Assembly (NCBI GenBank): GCA_964519895.1
Contig: CAZFLE010000014.1
Location: 23,866 to 87,865 of the forward strand
DNA from: CAYFPX01 sp964519895
Lineage (GTDB): Bacteria > Myxococcota_A > UBA796 > CAJQPC01
Reading direction: 5' to 3'
DNA length: 64,000 nucleotides
The notes under the pieces were generated by a model, which had not been told where the DNA came from, did no database searches, and saw only the letters and a list, made by a program, of their open reading frames with translations. Each line of letters starts with the position of its first letter. The first letter of the stretch is position 1. Shown here piece by piece: positions 25,769-34,571 of this stretch. The translations under genes and the position numbers were made by a program.

Positions 25769-27576
25769 ACCCTGGTGACGTGATCGAGTCCTGGACCCTC
25801 CGGGAGAGGCTGGGCCGGGGTGCCCAGGGCGAGGTCTGGCTCTCATCGAGCCCCGGCGACGCGCCCGACGTGGCGATCAAGGTCCTGGATCCGGTCACGG
25901 CCGTCGCCGACGAGGACTGGCTCACGCGCCTGCGCAGCGAGGCCCAGACCCTCGCCAGGCTGGACCACCCCGCCATCGTCAAGCTCCTGGAGTCCGACCT
26001 GGACCACACACCGCCGTACCTGGTGATGGAGTGGGTCGAAGGCGAGACCTTGCGGGCGCGCATCAAGCGTCTCGGGGCGTTGGGGGTCGAAGACGCCCTG
26101 GAGCTCGCCACCCAGGTCGCGTCGGCGCTGAGGCACCTGCATGACCACGGCATCGCCCACCGGGACATCAAGCCTGAGAACCTGCTGTTGGCCCACCAGA
26201 ACAGCAACGCCGTCAAGCTGGTGGACTTCGGAATCGCCCTGCAGTCCGGAGCCGCCCGGCTGACCCAGCCGGGCAGGATCTGGGGCTCCCTGCCCTACCT
26301 CCCGCCCGAGGCCATCGAGAGCGACGAACCGGTCGACGGCTACAGCCAGGACCTCTACGGCCTGGGCGTCGTGCTCTACGAGGCCCTGACCGGCAAAGAG
26401 GCCTTTCCACTGGGTGATCTGCCGACCCTGGATCAGCAGCGCATCCAGATCATGCGCCGCAAGCGGAACCTGGATGCGCTGATCCTGGACCCGATCCACT
26501 TCGGGGGGCCACTGCGTGGCCTGGTCCGGGAGTTGACGGCCCGAGACCAGACCCAACGGCCAGCGAGCGCCGCAGAGCTGCTGGAACGCATCGATCAGCT
26601 TGGGGCCATCACCGCGGCCACGGTCGAACAGACCCCGGACCCGCCCCACGAGACGGTGGACACCGAGGAGCTGCCCCCGCTACCGCCGGCCCCGGCCCGC
26701 CCCCCCCCTCTGCCCGAGAAGACCGAGCCGATGCCGGTCCGGCCGCCCCCGGCGCCCGGTCCGCCACCCCCGGTCATCCCGCCGGTGCCGCGCAGTCCGC
26801 CACCGCGCGTCATCGGGGCATCCGGCCCACCAAGGGTCGCCTGGCTGGGGGGTGCGGCCGTCCTTGGGCTGCTGCTGGGGGTGGCGCTCTGGACGGCGAT
26901 CTCACCTTCCGAGATCGAGCCAGCCCCAGCCGCAGAGCCAGCTCGCGCTGACCCGCTGGCCGCCGGCCAGAAGGCCCCCGAGGTCTTGAGACCGCAGGTC
27001 CCACCAGAAGAACCAGATCCAGAACCGGATCCCCAGCCCAAGCCGGCCCCGCCCACCTCGCGCCCTTCCAAGGCTGCACTGCCTGCGGCAGAGCCACTGG
27101 GGTCGGTCACCCGCACCGGCAAGGCCCCCCGAACCATCACGGCCAGCACCGTGCTGCAGCGGGGGTGCACCGTAGACGGCGCCAAGCAGGACTGTTCCCC
27201 CGCGTTCCTGAGCGATGGCCGAGGCGACACCGCATGGTGCGAAGGGGTCGCGGGCACCGGCACGGGCCACTACCTGGAGCTCGAATTCGCCATGTCCCGC
27301 ACCTTGCGGGGCCTGGAATTCGACAACGGCTACTGGAAGGACTCTCGCACCTACGCGAGCAACGGCCGAGTCACCCGAGTCGAGGTCGCGACGCTCGAAG
27401 GCGAGTCCATTGGGCGCTTCGATGTCGGCGGTGGCTTTGGAAGACCCGCGACCGTCTCCTTTGCAAGCCCGGTTCGGACCTCGGGACTGCTGGTGACCAT
27501 CGCCGGCGCCAAGGCTGGCGCTCGTTATGATGACATCTGCATCTCGGACCTCAGGGCCCTGGTGGGAAGGGAATGA
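25765..27576 (+). CDS. Receptor-like Ser/Thr kinase with periplasmic discoidin-like domain
   Basis: This 603-residue transmembrane kinase has an intact N-terminal catalytic domain (about residues 10-280): glycine loop GRGAQGEVW, K39 in VAIKVL, D134 in HRDIKPEN and D154 in VDFG. A long proline-rich juxtamembrane segment leads to one transmembrane helix at about 358-379 (WLGGAAVLGLLLGVALWTAI). A second Pro/Glu linker and a discoidin-like domain (about 470-600) follow, with GDTAWCEG, NGYWKDSRTY, NGR and DDICISDL. The architecture parallels PASTA kinases that sense muropeptides, with a different sensor. Starts and stops overlap both neighbours. Confidence 0.85.
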   Translation: MNPGDVIESWTLRERLGRGAQGEVWLSSSPGDAPDVAIKVLDPVTAVADEDWLTRLRSEAQTLARLDHPAIVKLLESDLDHTPPYLVMEWVEGETLRARIKRLGALGVEDALELATQVASALRHLHDHGIAHRDIKPENLLLAHQNSNAVKLVDFGIALQSGAARLTQPGRIWGSLPYLPPEAIESDEPVDGYSQDLYGLGVVLYEALTGKEAFPLGDLPTLDQQRIQIMRRKRNLDALILDPIHFGGPLRGLVRELTARDQTQRPASAAELLERIDQLGAITAATVEQTPDPPHETVDTEELPPLPPAPARPPPLPEKTEPMPVRPPPAPGPPPPVIPPVPRSPPPRVIGASGPPRVAWLGGAAVLGLLLGVALWTAISPSEIEPAPAAEPARADPLAAGQKAPEVLRPQVPPEEPDPEPDPQPKPAPPTSRPSKAALPAAEPLGSVTRTGKAPRTITASTVLQRGCTVDGAKQDCSPAFLSDGRGDTAWCEGVAGTGTGHYLELEFAMSRTLRGLEFDNGYWKDSRTYASNGRVTRVEVATLEGESIGRFDVGGGFGRPATVSFASPVRTSGLLVTIAGAKAGARYDDICISDLRALVGRE

Positions 27577-29669
27577 CCCAAAGGATCAGCCACAACGCCC
27601 GTCGGTTGCTGAGTCCACTCACCTTCGCGATCGGCACGGTGTGCCTGACCGCATCGGTTGGATCTGCGCAGGATCCGCTGCCTGGAACCCGCTCCTCGGC
27701 CCACAGCCTCCACCCCACCTTCCTGGACCTGGCGCTGCCTGTAGAGGGCCACCTCTTCCTGCCCGAGGCCGCGCCCGCGGCGTGGGAGCCCCTCTTGGAG
27801 GCCGTGGTGGCCGGGCGGCTGGGCTACCGCATCGACGTGGCCATCGGAGCTGGCCAGAACAACGTCGAGGACTCGATCAGGGTCTCGAGCAAGGTGGAGG
27901 GCAAGGGCCGGCTGGCGGTTCCCGCAGACGGCGAATATCCTAGGCTCGACAGCTGCTACACCAAGGCCGAGACGCCTGGCAGCGACCTCCAGTCCTGGGT
28001 CTGGTACCCCCCCGCCGACATGTCGCCGCGCAGGCAGCTCGAGTGCGTGCTGAAGATCACGGATCGAATCTGGTCAGTCGGGGATGACAGCACCACGGTG
28101 CCCCACCTACGGGGCCGCGACGACGGAACGCGAGGCTTGCTCGCTTGGGCACACGAGCCCAAGGAAGCCAAGGCCAGGCGCGAGCGTGGCGATCTGAGCG
28201 GGACGTGGGCATTTGACGACGGCGGGGTGTACGAAGCCAGACCCCTCGATCGCAGCATCCGCGGCACCCGCGTCATGAATGGCGAGTGGACGACGCCCCA
28301 GGGCCAGGCCTTGGCCGTCGAGGGGCTCATCGACGAGAGCGTTCCAGCCTTCCGCGTGTTCCGTTCCGGCAAGGACACCAGCGCCGAGATGTTCGAGTTG
28401 GTGCCGGCACACCGCTCCAGCCCGGCCAAGGCCCCGGTCGTCGTGCACCTCAAGAAGGACACGCCATCGCCCTGGAGCCTGGTGGTCGAAGAGGTCATGT
28501 CGGACCGCCACGGGGCCCCCGTGCTCGTGTCCAAGTCGTCCAAGCCTCCTCGTCAGCTGCAGCGGTCCGAGGACTCTCTGCTGATCCTCCTCCGATTCGA
28601 CACCGGACGGGACCGCCCCCAGGTGACTCTTCGCGGAAACGGCTGGCTCGTCGACTCTGTGGAGAAGGCGCTGAGCCGGATTCCGCCACCGATGGGCCCT
28701 GTGGATCTGGTGGACGAGTCCGACTTCAACAAGCCGCTCGAGGACGGGAGGGTAGCGGTCGTCCGAATGCCTGCAGGCCAGGCCAAGCAGGACGACATGC
28801 TCGGAGCCCTGTCCTTGTCCTGGGCGCTGCTCAAGAGCCGCCAGCCCCCCGAAGTGCGGTGGGTAGGCACCCAAGACGGCGACGAAGGCATCCTGGAATG
28901 GGGAGGGGCCAGACGCTGGGCCTTTGCCAACGACAAGGCCTTCCGCGCTGAGCCCGTCAGCGGCGCCTTCGGCGTGTTCCCGGGTGCAGGCGTGGACGCC
29001 GAGCCTCAGGGCACCTGGTTCCGTGGAGCGGACCGGGTGGTCGTCGCAGCCGGCAAGGTCATGCGGGACCGCAGGGCTTGGCACCTCCACGTTCGAGACT
29101 CGCTCGAGGCCGAGGGCTTGCTCAGATTGGACCAGGTGCTGGGCGACACTGTGGTCGACCTACGTTACGCGACAGTCGACAACTTCCTGGGCACGGAGGT
29201 CTACCCAGAGAGCGCGGGCTGCTACATGACGCCTGCCAGCTCCGCGGCGTTGTTCAAGGCCAACGAGGCCATCCATGCGCGGGGTCTCGGCTTTGTCATC
29301 TACGACTGCTACCGTCCGCTCTCGGTCCAGCGCAAGATGTGGGAGCTCGTGCCGATCAGGGGTTTTGTGGCCCGGCCTGTCGGCAACGGCAGCAGCCACA
29401 ACCGGGCCACGGCGATCGACCTGGGACTCGTTGACAGCCTGGGCCGGCGCCTGCTGATGCCCACCGAGCATGACGACTTCAGCGAGAACGCAGCTTCCGC
29501 CGCCACACGCGGGATCCCCCAGGCCGCCATCGACAACCGCACCTTGTTGAAGGCCACAATGCTCCAGGCCGGGTTCACCGGGATCCGCACCGAGTGGTGG
29601 CATTTTGTCGGACCCGATGCCTCCGGTAGCAGGGCCATGGACGTGGACTTTCCAGAGTCTCGGCTCTGA
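27573..29669 (+). CDS. Exported VanX/DdpX-like D-Ala-D-Ala dipeptidase
   Basis: This 698-residue protein has a signal peptide (cleaved near SVGSAQD). A roughly 480-residue N-terminal region is unrecognised. The C-terminal M15D peptidase domain has zinc ligands H609 and D616 in SSHNRATAIDLGL, catalytic E674 and ligand H677 in TEWWHF. YDCYRPLSVQRKMWE and MPTEHDDFSENA are typical of VanX. VanX normally hydrolyses D-Ala-D-Ala in the cytoplasm; here export implies action on periplasmic dipeptide or on wall stems. It is coupled to the kinase by an ATGA overlap. With L,D-transpeptidases upstream it fits a route that lowers dependence on D-Ala-D-Ala cross-linking. Confidence 0.8.
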   Translation: MTQRISHNARRLLSPLTFAIGTVCLTASVGSAQDPLPGTRSSAHSLHPTFLDLALPVEGHLFLPEAAPAAWEPLLEAVVAGRLGYRIDVAIGAGQNNVEDSIRVSSKVEGKGRLAVPADGEYPRLDSCYTKAETPGSDLQSWVWYPPADMSPRRQLECVLKITDRIWSVGDDSTTVPHLRGRDDGTRGLLAWAHEPKEAKARRERGDLSGTWAFDDGGVYEARPLDRSIRGTRVMNGEWTTPQGQALAVEGLIDESVPAFRVFRSGKDTSAEMFELVPAHRSSPAKAPVVVHLKKDTPSPWSLVVEEVMSDRHGAPVLVSKSSKPPRQLQRSEDSLLILLRFDTGRDRPQVTLRGNGWLVDSVEKALSRIPPPMGPVDLVDESDFNKPLEDGRVAVVRMPAGQAKQDDMLGALSLSWALLKSRQPPEVRWVGTQDGDEGILEWGGARRWAFANDKAFRAEPVSGAFGVFPGAGVDAEPQGTWFRGADRVVVAAGKVMRDRRAWHLHVRDSLEAEGLLRLDQVLGDTVVDLRYATVDNFLGTEVYPESAGCYMTPASSAALFKANEAIHARGLGFVIYDCYRPLSVQRKMWELVPIRGFVARPVGNGSSHNRATAIDLGLVDSLGRRLLMPTEHDDFSENAASAATRGIPQAAIDNRTLLKATMLQAGFTGIRTEWWHFVGPDASGSRAMDVDFPESRL

Positions 29670-29832
29670 ATCGGCCGGGTCACCGTAGTTGATCGGACGA
29701 TGGCGACGCAATCGTCCGTCCTGCTGCTGTGACTGTGCTGACGTCGTGGCTCGCGTCACGTCGAGGCACAGGCGCGGCGGCAGGGCGGGCGAGGGCGAGC
29801 CAGGGCCGGTCCACTTCGGTGATCCGGCCGAT
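29670..29832. repeat. Imperfect 22-base inverted repeat framing a convergent intergenic region
   Basis: The arms 29670-29691 and 29811-29832 match in 19 of 22 positions when one is reverse-complemented. Each arm lies next to the stop codon of one of two convergent genes. Inside, GGACGAT and ATCGTCC (about 29695-29717) form a small hairpin. The element could be a two-way terminator or barrier, a small non-autonomous mobile element, or the trace of an inversion. No gene is seen in the spacer. Confidence 0.45.
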
Positions 29833-29842
29833 GACGTCACTG

Positions 29843-30619
29843 CTACAGCAACAGCCCGAGCACGGCCAGCGCCACCACGAGCAACGCGACAGCCCACCAA
29901 GGCGGACCCCTGTGTACCGGGGGTAGCGGCTCGGGCAGCGCCACGGGCGTCTGCCAGACCGGGGGGGGCAGCGGCGGTGGCTCAGGCGGATTGCGAGGGG
30001 CCGCGAGGCCGTCCCTGGCCCGCTCCAGACCCTCGAGCAACTCCCGGGCCGTGACGGCACCGGGCCCCAGCTCGCGGACCAGCTCCAGGGTGTCCACTCC
30101 GCTCGCAAAGTTCCCTGCCATGGCCCTCGCCAGTCCGTCCAGCTGCGCCACCAGGTGGCTCTCCCAGTCTCCTGGGACGCTGCCCAAGACGTCGGGGGGG
30201 AGTCCCTCCCGAGCCGGGTCCCGGATCCGCAAGATGCGCAGCTGGGACTCTTCGCGCAGGACTCTCAGGTCCCGGAGCGCAACCGTAGGCCTGGGGACTC
30301 GCTGACTGTGGGCCGCGAGCAGCGCGCGATGGAGAGCCCGCACGTAGTCCGCCACAAGGACCGGCGGGGCCTCTCGCCGATCCGCATCCTCGCCCCAGTC
30401 GGCACCCAGGTCCAGCTCGAGCACCGCATACCACCGATTCAGTCCGAACTGGATCCGGGTGACCGGGACCACGATGCTCCGAGGACCGTGTCCATTGAGT
30501 TCGGCGTGCAGTTCTGCGGAGGCCTGGTCCGGATGGGGCGCGAGCACTGCGCGGGCAGCGGCGCTCGTGTCGTGCCGACAGTGCAGATAGTCGTCGCCGT
30601 CGACGAGGATCTCCCACAC
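29843..30619 (-). CDS. Tail-anchored pseudokinase-like membrane protein
   Basis: This is a 258-residue protein. The order of segments follows a kinase domain: a hinge-like WYAVLELDLG, a helix YVRALHRALLAAHSQRV, then RPTVALRDLRVLREESQLRI where a catalytic loop and DFG would be, but the catalytic residues are absent. A Pro-rich stretch precedes a single hydrophobic helix at the extreme C-terminus (WWAVALLVVALAVLGLLL), so the bulk is cytoplasmic. The GTG at 30619 is the first start in frame; coding character seems to extend slightly upstream without an ATG. It is divergent from another pseudokinase-like gene. The kinase-fold assignment is tentative. Confidence 0.5.
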   Translation of the reverse strand: MWEILVDGDDYLHCRHDTSAAARAVLAPHPDQASAELHAELNGHGPRSIVVPVTRIQFGLNRWYAVLELDLGADWGEDADRREAPPVLVADYVRALHRALLAAHSQRVPRPTVALRDLRVLREESQLRILRIRDPAREGLPPDVLGSVPGDWESHLVAQLDGLARAMAGNFASGVDTLELVRELGPGAVTARELLEGLERARDGLAAPRNPPEPPPLPPPVWQTPVALPEPLPPVHRGPPWWAVALLVVALAVLGLLL

Positions 30620-30739
30620 GTCGATCCGTCGCAGTTGGTCCTTCAGTCCTGCCTCCGGGCACCATGATAGCCTGCGACCCGCGCACCAGGCGCAAGCCAG
30701 ACCAGACCTCTGAGAGGCGGCCGGTCCAAGGTGGAACCG

Positions 30740-32200
30740 ATGGCAGAGACGGTCGTGAAGTGGAACGTGGCGGAATTGGTCACCGGCTCAGAGCGTGTCG
30801 GGCACCTGGACTACACGTCGAAGCGGGACGCCCGGGCCCACGTCAAACTGCTCGGCAAGGTGACACCACGAGATGGCGGGCACCTCACGCCGTCTTCGGC
30901 GATCATCGATGACGATCTGGGTCCGATGCACCTGGTGCGAGTCGAGCTCAGAGCCCCTCAGGGCCTGCCCTTCGAGCGTGCCCTGACCATGGGCGAGGCC
31001 CGGGGACTGAGCCACGACCTCAAGCTCAAGGTCATCACCAACCTGGCCTCGTTGCTCGAGAACATCCACATGGGTGAGCGCAAGATTCAGCCACTGGTCG
31101 ATCCGGCGGACGTGTTGGTGTTCGAGACCGGCGCCGTCCTGGTCCTGCGTGTCTACGACTTCGGCCAGGACCAACCCTCCCTGCCTCGGGGTCTGGATCT
31201 CCGCCACGCACCGGTCGAGGCCCGCACCGTGATGAGCAAGGGGCGTGGGCAGCCCCTGGGCGTGTGCGGACTGGTCTGGTCGGCTGGACACCTGGCCAGG
31301 GCACTGGGGCTGGACACCGGCGCGGTGACCCAGGCGCTGCACAACAATCCGGCCCACCGACACCAAGACGTGGAGCTGTTCATCGCGTCCCTGCGTGACG
31401 ATCTGAACCTGCAACAGACCAAGCCGCCGATCTTCGGACCGACTGTGGCGCCGGACCCACAGGAGCCTGAGCGCGAGCCCGAGCGTGAGCCGCCGCCCCC
31501 GGCCCCTCCAGAGCCCAAGCCCCCGCCCCCCGTTCCGCCGCCCGGACCCGGGGTCGAGCCCATCAAGTGGCAGTGGGCCCTCTACCTGGGCGGTGTCGCG
31601 CTGGCGGGTGCTCTGGTGGTGTACCTGCTCTGGCCGGACCCCCCGCCCAAGAAGCTGGATCCGGTGGAGCCTCCCGTGAAGCCCATCACCCCCATCGGCA
31701 AGACCTCTGGCAGCAGGGACACCGGAGCCCAGCGGGTCGAAGAGATCTCGCCGAGCCGCGCCACGGCCAGCGTGGCGTCGACCATGGCCTGTCGGGTCCT
31801 CGGCGCAAAGGTCGACTGCGACGCCAGCCTGGCCCTGGACGACGACCGAGACACGGCGTGGTGCTACCCAGTCGGTACCCGAGACGGCACGGCCTACATC
31901 GACGTCGCGGTGCCCAGCGACCGACAGGTCGTCGGCGTCTATCTGTCCAACGGCTACCAGAAGTCCCACGCCGTCTGGTCCGGAAACGGCCGCCTGCGCA
32001 GCGTTCGCTTCGAGAGCGCGAACACTTCCCAGGACGTCGAATTGTCCATCGATCAATTCAAGCGCGACGAGCGCGTGAAGCTCAAGGGCATGACCATCCG
32101 GGACTCATTGCGCATGGTCGTCACCGACGCACGACGCCCGGACGGCGCCGAAGACATCTGCTTGACCGAGATCCAGCTCAGCGTGCGACCCCGGAACTGA
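30740..32200 (+). CDS. Transmembrane pseudokinase-like protein with discoidin-like domain
   Basis: This 486-residue protein has the same layout as the intact receptor kinase upstream. A cytoplasmic domain (1-220) looks kinase-derived: LVDPADVLVFE sits where HRDxKPxN should be, while YDFG retains D140. A Pro/Glu linker precedes a transmembrane helix at about 277-298 (WALYLGGVALAGALVVYLLW), and a discoidin-like domain follows (about 345-485) with DRDTAWCYP, NGYQKSHAVW, NGR and EDICLTEIQL. The missing catalytic loop residues suggest a signalling pseudokinase or decoy receptor. ATG 30740 is preferred over GTG 30731 because AAGGTGG lies five bases before it. Confidence 0.7.
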   Translation: MAETVVKWNVAELVTGSERVGHLDYTSKRDARAHVKLLGKVTPRDGGHLTPSSAIIDDDLGPMHLVRVELRAPQGLPFERALTMGEARGLSHDLKLKVITNLASLLENIHMGERKIQPLVDPADVLVFETGAVLVLRVYDFGQDQPSLPRGLDLRHAPVEARTVMSKGRGQPLGVCGLVWSAGHLARALGLDTGAVTQALHNNPAHRHQDVELFIASLRDDLNLQQTKPPIFGPTVAPDPQEPEREPEREPPPPAPPEPKPPPPVPPPGPGVEPIKWQWALYLGGVALAGALVVYLLWPDPPPKKLDPVEPPVKPITPIGKTSGSRDTGAQRVEEISPSRATASVASTMACRVLGAKVDCDASLALDDDRDTAWCYPVGTRDGTAYIDVAVPSDRQVVGVYLSNGYQKSHAVWSGNGRLRSVRFESANTSQDVELSIDQFKRDERVKLKGMTIRDSLRMVVTDARRPDGAEDICLTEIQLSVRPRN

Positions 32201-32210
32201 AGACCCGAAT

Positions 32211-34499
32211 TCACTCCACCAGCGTCAGGCCCCTGACGCTCTGCGGCGCGTAGCCGCTCGGCCAGATCGTGGACCCGGAGTAGACCGCCCCCAAGAGTGT
32301 GGCTCCCGTGAGCACTGCGCCGGTCAGATCTGCGTCCTGGAGCCTGGCACTGCTCAGATCGGCGTACCGCAGATCGGCATTCTCCAGGTTGGCACCCCGC
32401 AGATCCGTGCCGATCAGGTCAGCACCCTCGAGCTGGGCGCCCTCCAGGTTGGCACCGAACAGGTCCAGACCCTCGAGCGAGGCCCCAGACAGGGAGACCC
32501 CCTTGAGATTGCTGCCTTGCAAGGACACGCCGGACAGCGTGTGATCGGTCAGGTCGGCGGCTCTGAGATCCGTGTGTGGCCCTAACACCACGACGCCATG
32601 GGGAGCAGACCCGGAGAATCGCGTACGGCTGTCGACCAGGGCGCCCGCGAGGCGGGCCTGGGACAGCTGGGCTCCCCCGAGATCGGCCGCACACAGGTTG
32701 GCCCGGGTCAGGTCCGCCCCCTCCAAGTTGGCGCCGGTCAAGCGGGCGCCACGCAGATCGGTCCTGCGCAAGCTCGCACTGACCAGCACTGCCCGCCGCA
32801 GGCCACTGCCCGCCATCCTGGCCCGGGAGAGGTCGGCGCCAGTCAAGTCCGCCTCACTCAGGTCGGCGCCCATCAGGGCGAGTCTGGACAGGTCCATCCC
32901 GGCGAGCTGCGCCCCGCTGAGCTGAGCCTTGGGCCCCACGACGAGCGTCCCGGCCGGCAGCCCGTTGGGGCCGGACACCGACTCGGGCCACTCCATGTGG
33001 CCGTCGAACAGAGTTCCGTCCAGGCGGGCGCTGCTCATGTGGGCGCCCTCCAGAGTCGCCCCGACCAGGTTGGCGCCTCGCAAGTCGGCGCCCTGCATTC
33101 GAGCCTCTGTCAGCACCGCGTCGCGCAGGTTGGCCCCCCGCAACACCGCATACTTCAGGTTCGCGTGGCTCAGATCTGCGCCACCCAGGTCAGTCCCCAC
33201 GAGCACCGCCTCGTGAAGGTCCGCTCGGGTGAGATCGCGCCCTGACAGGTCCTTGCCCGACAGGTCCTCGCCCGCCAGGTCGCGGCCCAGGTGCACCCGC
33301 TCTCCGCCCTGAACCCGCTGGAGGAGGTCGACGCCCTGCTCGACCTGAGGCAGCACCACCACGTGCTCCACACCGTCCACCACCACCGTCTTGCCCGTGT
33401 AGTACTGAAGGAAGTAGGTCAGCCCTTCGATGGCGGCCGGGCTGTTCGCGGACAGGTCCTCGGTCACCACCGCCCAGTCCTTGGCGGCCCGAGTGCGCAG
33501 GTCTTCGGACGCTGCATCGATGCGCGAGCGCAGCTTTGCCTCTTGCCGCTCCCGCACACTCTGATCCCGCATCTGCTCCAGGAACTCCGAGGTGGCGTCC
33601 CCGTCCTGGGACACCAGCAGCTCCGCCAGCGAGGGCGCCGGCTCGAGTCGGCGCCCCTGGTGGAGCACCACTCGCTCCATTCCTTCCGCCAGCAGCATCG
33701 GCGTCTGTCCCCGCACGCCGACATCGACCAGCGCTTGTCGCACGTAGGCGTGCGCCTCGCCCAGAGTGACCTTGTTGTCCCTGCGCTTCTGCTCGAAGCC
33801 GTCAGCCCACCCCCTCAGCGCACCCAACACGAAGTAGGTGAAGGCACCGTGGCGGGTCTCGTGCAAAGGGCGGGCCTGTTGGCCCTTCGACGCGGCGGTC
33901 CACTCGACCTGGTCCCGGTGTTCTGGCAGCGCGAAGTCCGGCACCAGGGAGCGGTCGTCGGTCAAGGGCACGCCGGTGCGGGAGATGCCGGTGTAGCAGG
34001 CATCGATGACCAGGATGGCCTGCCCACCCCCAATCCATGCGGTGATCTGGTCGACACCGACGGCGTGGTCGTCCAGACGATCGACGCCCTTTGCGGTGTC
34101 CCCCAACAGCATCCGCCGTCCGGTGTTCGGGTGGGCCACCCCGTGACCCGCAAAGTAGAACCAGAAGACACCGTCCTCGCCGACCTGGCTGGCGGCGAGC
34201 TGAACGGCCTCGCGGACCTCGTGGGGGTCTGCACCGATCAGGGGGTGGATCTGTTCCGACGGCACCCCTCGACCCCGCACCAGGAACCGCGCAAATGCAT
34301 CCGCGTCCCGCGACGCAAACGGCACATCGATCCCCATCAGCGGGTACGACTCGTTGCCCACCACCACCGCCGCGTCCTGGGGGGCCCGCTGCCCGCTCTC
34401 CTCCCACCGGTCCACGTCGGGCCAGATCCGTTCCGTGCCCCAGGCCACCGACCCGATCACACCGCTCAGGGCCACCAGGAACGCCAGTCCGCCTCTCAT
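32211..34499 (-). CDS. Caspase-like protein with C-terminal pentapeptide repeats
   Basis: This 762-residue exported protein has a signal peptide (MRGGLAFLVALSGVIGSVAWG). Residues 35-285 are caspase-like, with the histidine in FYFAGHG (about 117) and cysteine in IDACYTG (about 170). A helical linker follows (about 300-390). Residues 400-750 hold two arrays of pentapeptide repeats of the A(D/N)LxxAxLxGA type, interrupted by two near-identical inserts near GTLVVGPKAQLSGAQL and GVVVLGPHTDLRAADL. Pentapeptide beta-helices usually mediate binding, so this looks like a protease with a long recognition rod. It is the third caspase-like gene in the window and is convergent with a pseudokinase gene ten bases away. 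Confidence 0.8.
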   Translation of the reverse strand: MRGGLAFLVALSGVIGSVAWGTERIWPDVDRWEESGQRAPQDAAVVVGNESYPLMGIDVPFASRDADAFARFLVRGRGVPSEQIHPLIGADPHEVREAVQLAASQVGEDGVFWFYFAGHGVAHPNTGRRMLLGDTAKGVDRLDDHAVGVDQITAWIGGGQAILVIDACYTGISRTGVPLTDDRSLVPDFALPEHRDQVEWTAASKGQQARPLHETRHGAFTYFVLGALRGWADGFEQKRRDNKVTLGEAHAYVRQALVDVGVRGQTPMLLAEGMERVVLHQGRRLEPAPSLAELLVSQDGDATSEFLEQMRDQSVRERQEAKLRSRIDAASEDLRTRAAKDWAVVTEDLSANSPAAIEGLTYFLQYYTGKTVVVDGVEHVVVLPQVEQGVDLLQRVQGGERVHLGRDLAGEDLSGKDLSGRDLTRADLHEAVLVGTDLGGADLSHANLKYAVLRGANLRDAVLTEARMQGADLRGANLVGATLEGAHMSSARLDGTLFDGHMEWPESVSGPNGLPAGTLVVGPKAQLSGAQLAGMDLSRLALMGADLSEADLTGADLSRARMAGSGLRRAVLVSASLRRTDLRGARLTGANLEGADLTRANLCAADLGGAQLSQARLAGALVDSRTRFSGSAPHGVVVLGPHTDLRAADLTDHTLSGVSLQGSNLKGVSLSGASLEGLDLFGANLEGAQLEGADLIGTDLRGANLENADLRYADLSSARLQDADLTGAVLTGATLLGAVYSGSTIWPSGYAPQSVRGLTLVE

Positions 34500-34571
34500 G
34501 GGGCCAAGCTACCACGCCCTCCCACCAGCCCCCGATCGCCCAACCCCAACTTGACTGACACCTGTTAGTGA

